A stretch of DNA of 52,339 nucleotides, taken from Planctomycetota bacterium (GTDB lineage Bacteria; Planctomycetota; Phycisphaerae; WQYP01). Under the pieces are notes generated by a model that worked only from the letters and a program-made list of their open reading frames with translations, had not been told where the DNA came from and searched no databases. The stretch covers positions 1 to 52,339 of the forward strand of contig JAJYDW010000022.1 in assembly GCA_021790385.1 (NCBI GenBank), written 5' to 3'. The translations under genes and the position numbers were made by a program. Shown one piece after another: positions 50,737-52,339 of the stretch (its first letter is position 1; every line of letters starts with the position of its first letter).

Positions 50737-51831
50737 TTATGCCGGCGAATTTTCGCGGTCACGAAGTTCCGCCAGTGCTTGCATGAGAATTTTATTCTGT
50801 TGCGGTGTACCAATCGTGATGCGCAGTTTATCGGTCAGCCGTGGCAGATTAAAATATCGTACCAGAATATTGCGGACTTTGAGTTGTTGATACAAACTGG
50901 CTGCATCCATGCCTGCGGGTACCTGGGCCAGCACAAAGTTGGTGTGGCTTTCCGGCACGCCAAAGCCCAGGGCTGCAAGTTGGCTGGTCAACCATTGCCG
51001 CTGCTCAATAACTTTTTTCCAGATGGATTGGGCATAGGCCTGATCGCCGATGGCGGCGGTGGCCGCGGCGATGGAAATAACATCACAGGGGTAACTGTCG
51101 CGAACTTTGTAAAGCTCGGCGATCAGCGGAGCTTGCGCGATGCCATAGCCAAAACGCATTCCAGCCAGGCCGTAGCCCTTGGACATGGATCGCAGCAGAA
51201 CCAGGTTCGAAAAACGCTTCACCAGAGAGATTGCACTGACGGGGGCGAAATCAACGTAAGCTTCATCAATCAACAGTAAACCAGAAAAGCGTCTGGCAAT
51301 ATCTTCCAACGTGGCTAGATCAATAAGTGTACCGGAGGGGGCGTTGGGGTTGACGATAAGTAAAACCGCAGCGTTGAGGTCTCCAAGATTCTTGGGAACC
51401 CGCCATTCTTGGCCGCAAATTTCGTACGCCATGGGCATGGGTGTAGCGGCCTGCATATTAGCCAATACCGGATAAAGAGAATAACCAGGATCCAGGTAGG
51501 CCACGCGGTCATTTTCACCGGCGCAGGCCCGCACGACCAAAGAGAGAAGCTCATCACCACCGTTGGTGGGCATAATCATGTCTGGTTCGACGTAGTGAAC
51601 CGCTGCGGCCGCTTGGCGGAAATCTCTGGCATCCGGGCTGGGGTAACGCCGCAGTTGTTCTGCCGTAATGCTTCTGATGGCGGATAGCACATGCGGTGAG
51701 GGTGGATACGGATTTTCGTTGGTGTTGAGCTTAACCACCGAAACGTCTGCGGGTTGTTCGCCGGGTGTGTAACCGTGCATTAACGCAATATGTTTTCGAA
51801 CAGGTACTCTCATACGGGCCAAATTATACAT
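50737..51831 (-). CDS. hisC: histidinol-phosphate aminotransferase
   Basis: A PLP-dependent fold-type I aminotransferase that converts imidazole acetol phosphate to histidinol phosphate. Characteristic parts are KLNTNENPYPPSP, NGGDELLSLV, LIVNPNAPSGT, LLIDEAYVDF and the PLP lysine in RSMSKGYGLAGMRFGYG (Lys218 from the upstream start). Two starts are possible: ATG 51831 and ATG 51813. The latter lies 9 nt after a TATAAT on this strand (51828-51823), fitting a leaderless mRNA, and begins the protein near the conserved region. No SD precedes either. Confidence 0.95.
   Translation of the reverse strand: MYNLARMRVPVRKHIALMHGYTPGEQPADVSVVKLNTNENPYPPSPHVLSAIRSITAEQLRRYPSPDARDFRQAAAAVHYVEPDMIMPTNGGDELLSLVVRACAGENDRVAYLDPGYSLYPVLANMQAATPMPMAYEICGQEWRVPKNLGDLNAAVLLIVNPNAPSGTLIDLATLEDIARRFSGLLLIDEAYVDFAPVSAISLVKRFSNLVLLRSMSKGYGLAGMRFGYGIAQAPLIAELYKVRDSYPCDVISIAAATAAIGDQAYAQSIWKKVIEQRQWLTSQLAALGFGVPESHTNFVLAQVPAGMDAASLYQQLKVRNILVRYFNLPRLTDKLRITIGTPQQNKILMQALAELRDRENSPA
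51823..51828 (-). promoter_or_regulatory. hisC -10 element, leaderless spacing
   Basis: TATAAT on the minus strand, 9 nt before ATG 51813 and with no SD between. No clear -35 is visible. Confidence 0.4.
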
Positions 51832-51925
51832 GGGAAACCGTATTTGGTCGCCGGTGGCTCAATGGGAGATTAGCCCCCTATGCCCACTTGTTCATTGAGC
51901 CAGGCGAACAGGCTTGTCCAGGCAG

Positions 51926-52339
51926 TCATTCCTGTATCAGAGGTTGGCAGGTGGTTTCCGCGCGCAATAGCCAGGTGAGCACACCCCCCAAAATGCTGCC
52001 TCCGGCCAGCCATAGCATTAATACCGGCGTGCCAATGTGATATTCAATGACCGGCAGAAAAAAGGTGCTGGCAACCGCCCCCAAACGTGAAAAGGCCGTG
52101 GCAAAGCCGTGGCCGGTGGCGCGCACATCGGTCGGGTATACCTCCGCGGCCAGAAGATAAGTGGTGTTACCTGGGCCAAAGCTGTTAAGAATCTGGGATA
52201 TAAGCATGCCGGCAAACATAATGATGATCGCACTGGTGCTGAAAATCTCTACGTGTTTCACCATGCCTGCATGCATGACCACTTTGGTGGAGGATTGCAG
52301 GGCGGTCAGGCCGACAATTGCCAATCCGATGCCACCACC
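51926..52339 (-). CDS. MFS transporter, C-terminal part (cut by window edge)
   Basis: The frame stays open to the window edge, so this is the last ~137 residues of a longer protein. It holds three or four hydrophobic helices, and AAEVYPTDVRATGHGFATAF is the well-known loop motif of sugar-porter-like MFS proteins (compare E-x-x-P-x-x-x-R). The C-terminus is short and cytoplasmic. Substrate unknown. It is on the same strand as hisCB, about 90 nt upstream of hisC, but probably in a separate transcript. Confidence 0.85.
   Translation of the reverse strand, partial: GGGIGLAIVGLTALQSSTKVVMHAGMVKHVEIFSTSAIIIMFAGMLISQILNSFGPGNTTYLLAAEVYPTDVRATGHGFATAFSRLGAVASTFFLPVIEYHIGTPVLMLWLAGGSILGGVLTWLLRAETTCQPLIQE

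Noticed and set aside
50113..51279. 388-codon frame on the plus strand
   Set aside because: It lies antisense to hisB and hisC, whose products are certain, and the translation shows no family features.
1..52339. CRISPR arrays, insertion sequences, prophage or integrase genes
   Set aside because: No regularly spaced repeats, transposase or phage proteins were seen on either strand.

Overview
The window looks like a chromosomal segment of a planctomycete, most likely from the Phycisphaerae. The signs are PEP-CTERM sorting tails, pseudopilin-like proteins with a [11 protein letters not shown] leader and a C-terminal H-X(n)-DG motif, autotransporter-type beta-strand repeat proteins, a free-standing DUF1802 gene, a bacterial SUFU-like gene, and many genes without Shine-Dalgarno sequences. 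Taxonomy is inferred from gene content only. No insertion sequence, prophage or CRISPR array is visible.

Layout. 0-2.6 kb (minus strand): gcvT-gcvH and a PfkB sugar kinase. 2.76-3.14 kb (minus): tmRNA (ssrA). 3.3-8.1 kb (plus): a LacI regulator with a consensus promoter and a perfect palindromic operator, followed by a PEP-CTERM protein, a pseudopilin-like protein and a secreted clan-A glycoside hydrolase (module 1). 8.2-16.4 kb: housekeeping genes, namely an M50 protease, a NUDIX hydrolase, uvrC (lacking the HhH domain), proA, dxr and an enlarged rseP. 16.7-31.9 kb: an orphan ureF-like gene, tRNA-Ser(CGA), an ECF sigma operon with a degenerate zinc anti-sigma factor, rpsU, SUFU-like, DUF1802, a DUF2442-like/HTH protein, a TIM-barrel isomerase, an RGG zinc-ribbon protein, a UbiA-family protein, an NAD-dependent epimerase, a large secreted multidomain protein, a zinc-binding hypothetical protein, and a pair of HtrA-like genes (one intact, one degenerate). 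32.1-34.6 kb: panD, a truncated XylR-type AraC regulator and a second LacI regulator.

35.3-48.3 kb (plus): a secreted polysaccharide-use locus (module 2). It holds a beta-strand-repeat PEP-CTERM protein, a pseudopilin-like protein, a second beta-strand-repeat protein, a 1076-residue GH/CBM protein, a heparinase II/III-like lyase, a chimeric epimerase/pseudopilin remnant, a frameshifted GH16 and another exported protein. It repeats the order of module 1 (regulator, PEP-CTERM protein, pseudopilin, glycoside hydrolase) and shows clear decay at its right end. 49.1-52.3 kb: deoC (plus), hisB and hisC (minus), and the C-terminal part of an MFS transporter that runs off the window.

The most interesting points are the repeated regulator/PEP-CTERM/pseudopilin/hydrolase arrangement, the gene decay inside module 2 (one-base frameshift in GH16, fusion of two gene fragments, beheaded XylR), the long predicted tmRNA tag, and a group of genes whose -10 boxes lie 6-9 nt before the ATG, suggesting leaderless mRNAs.
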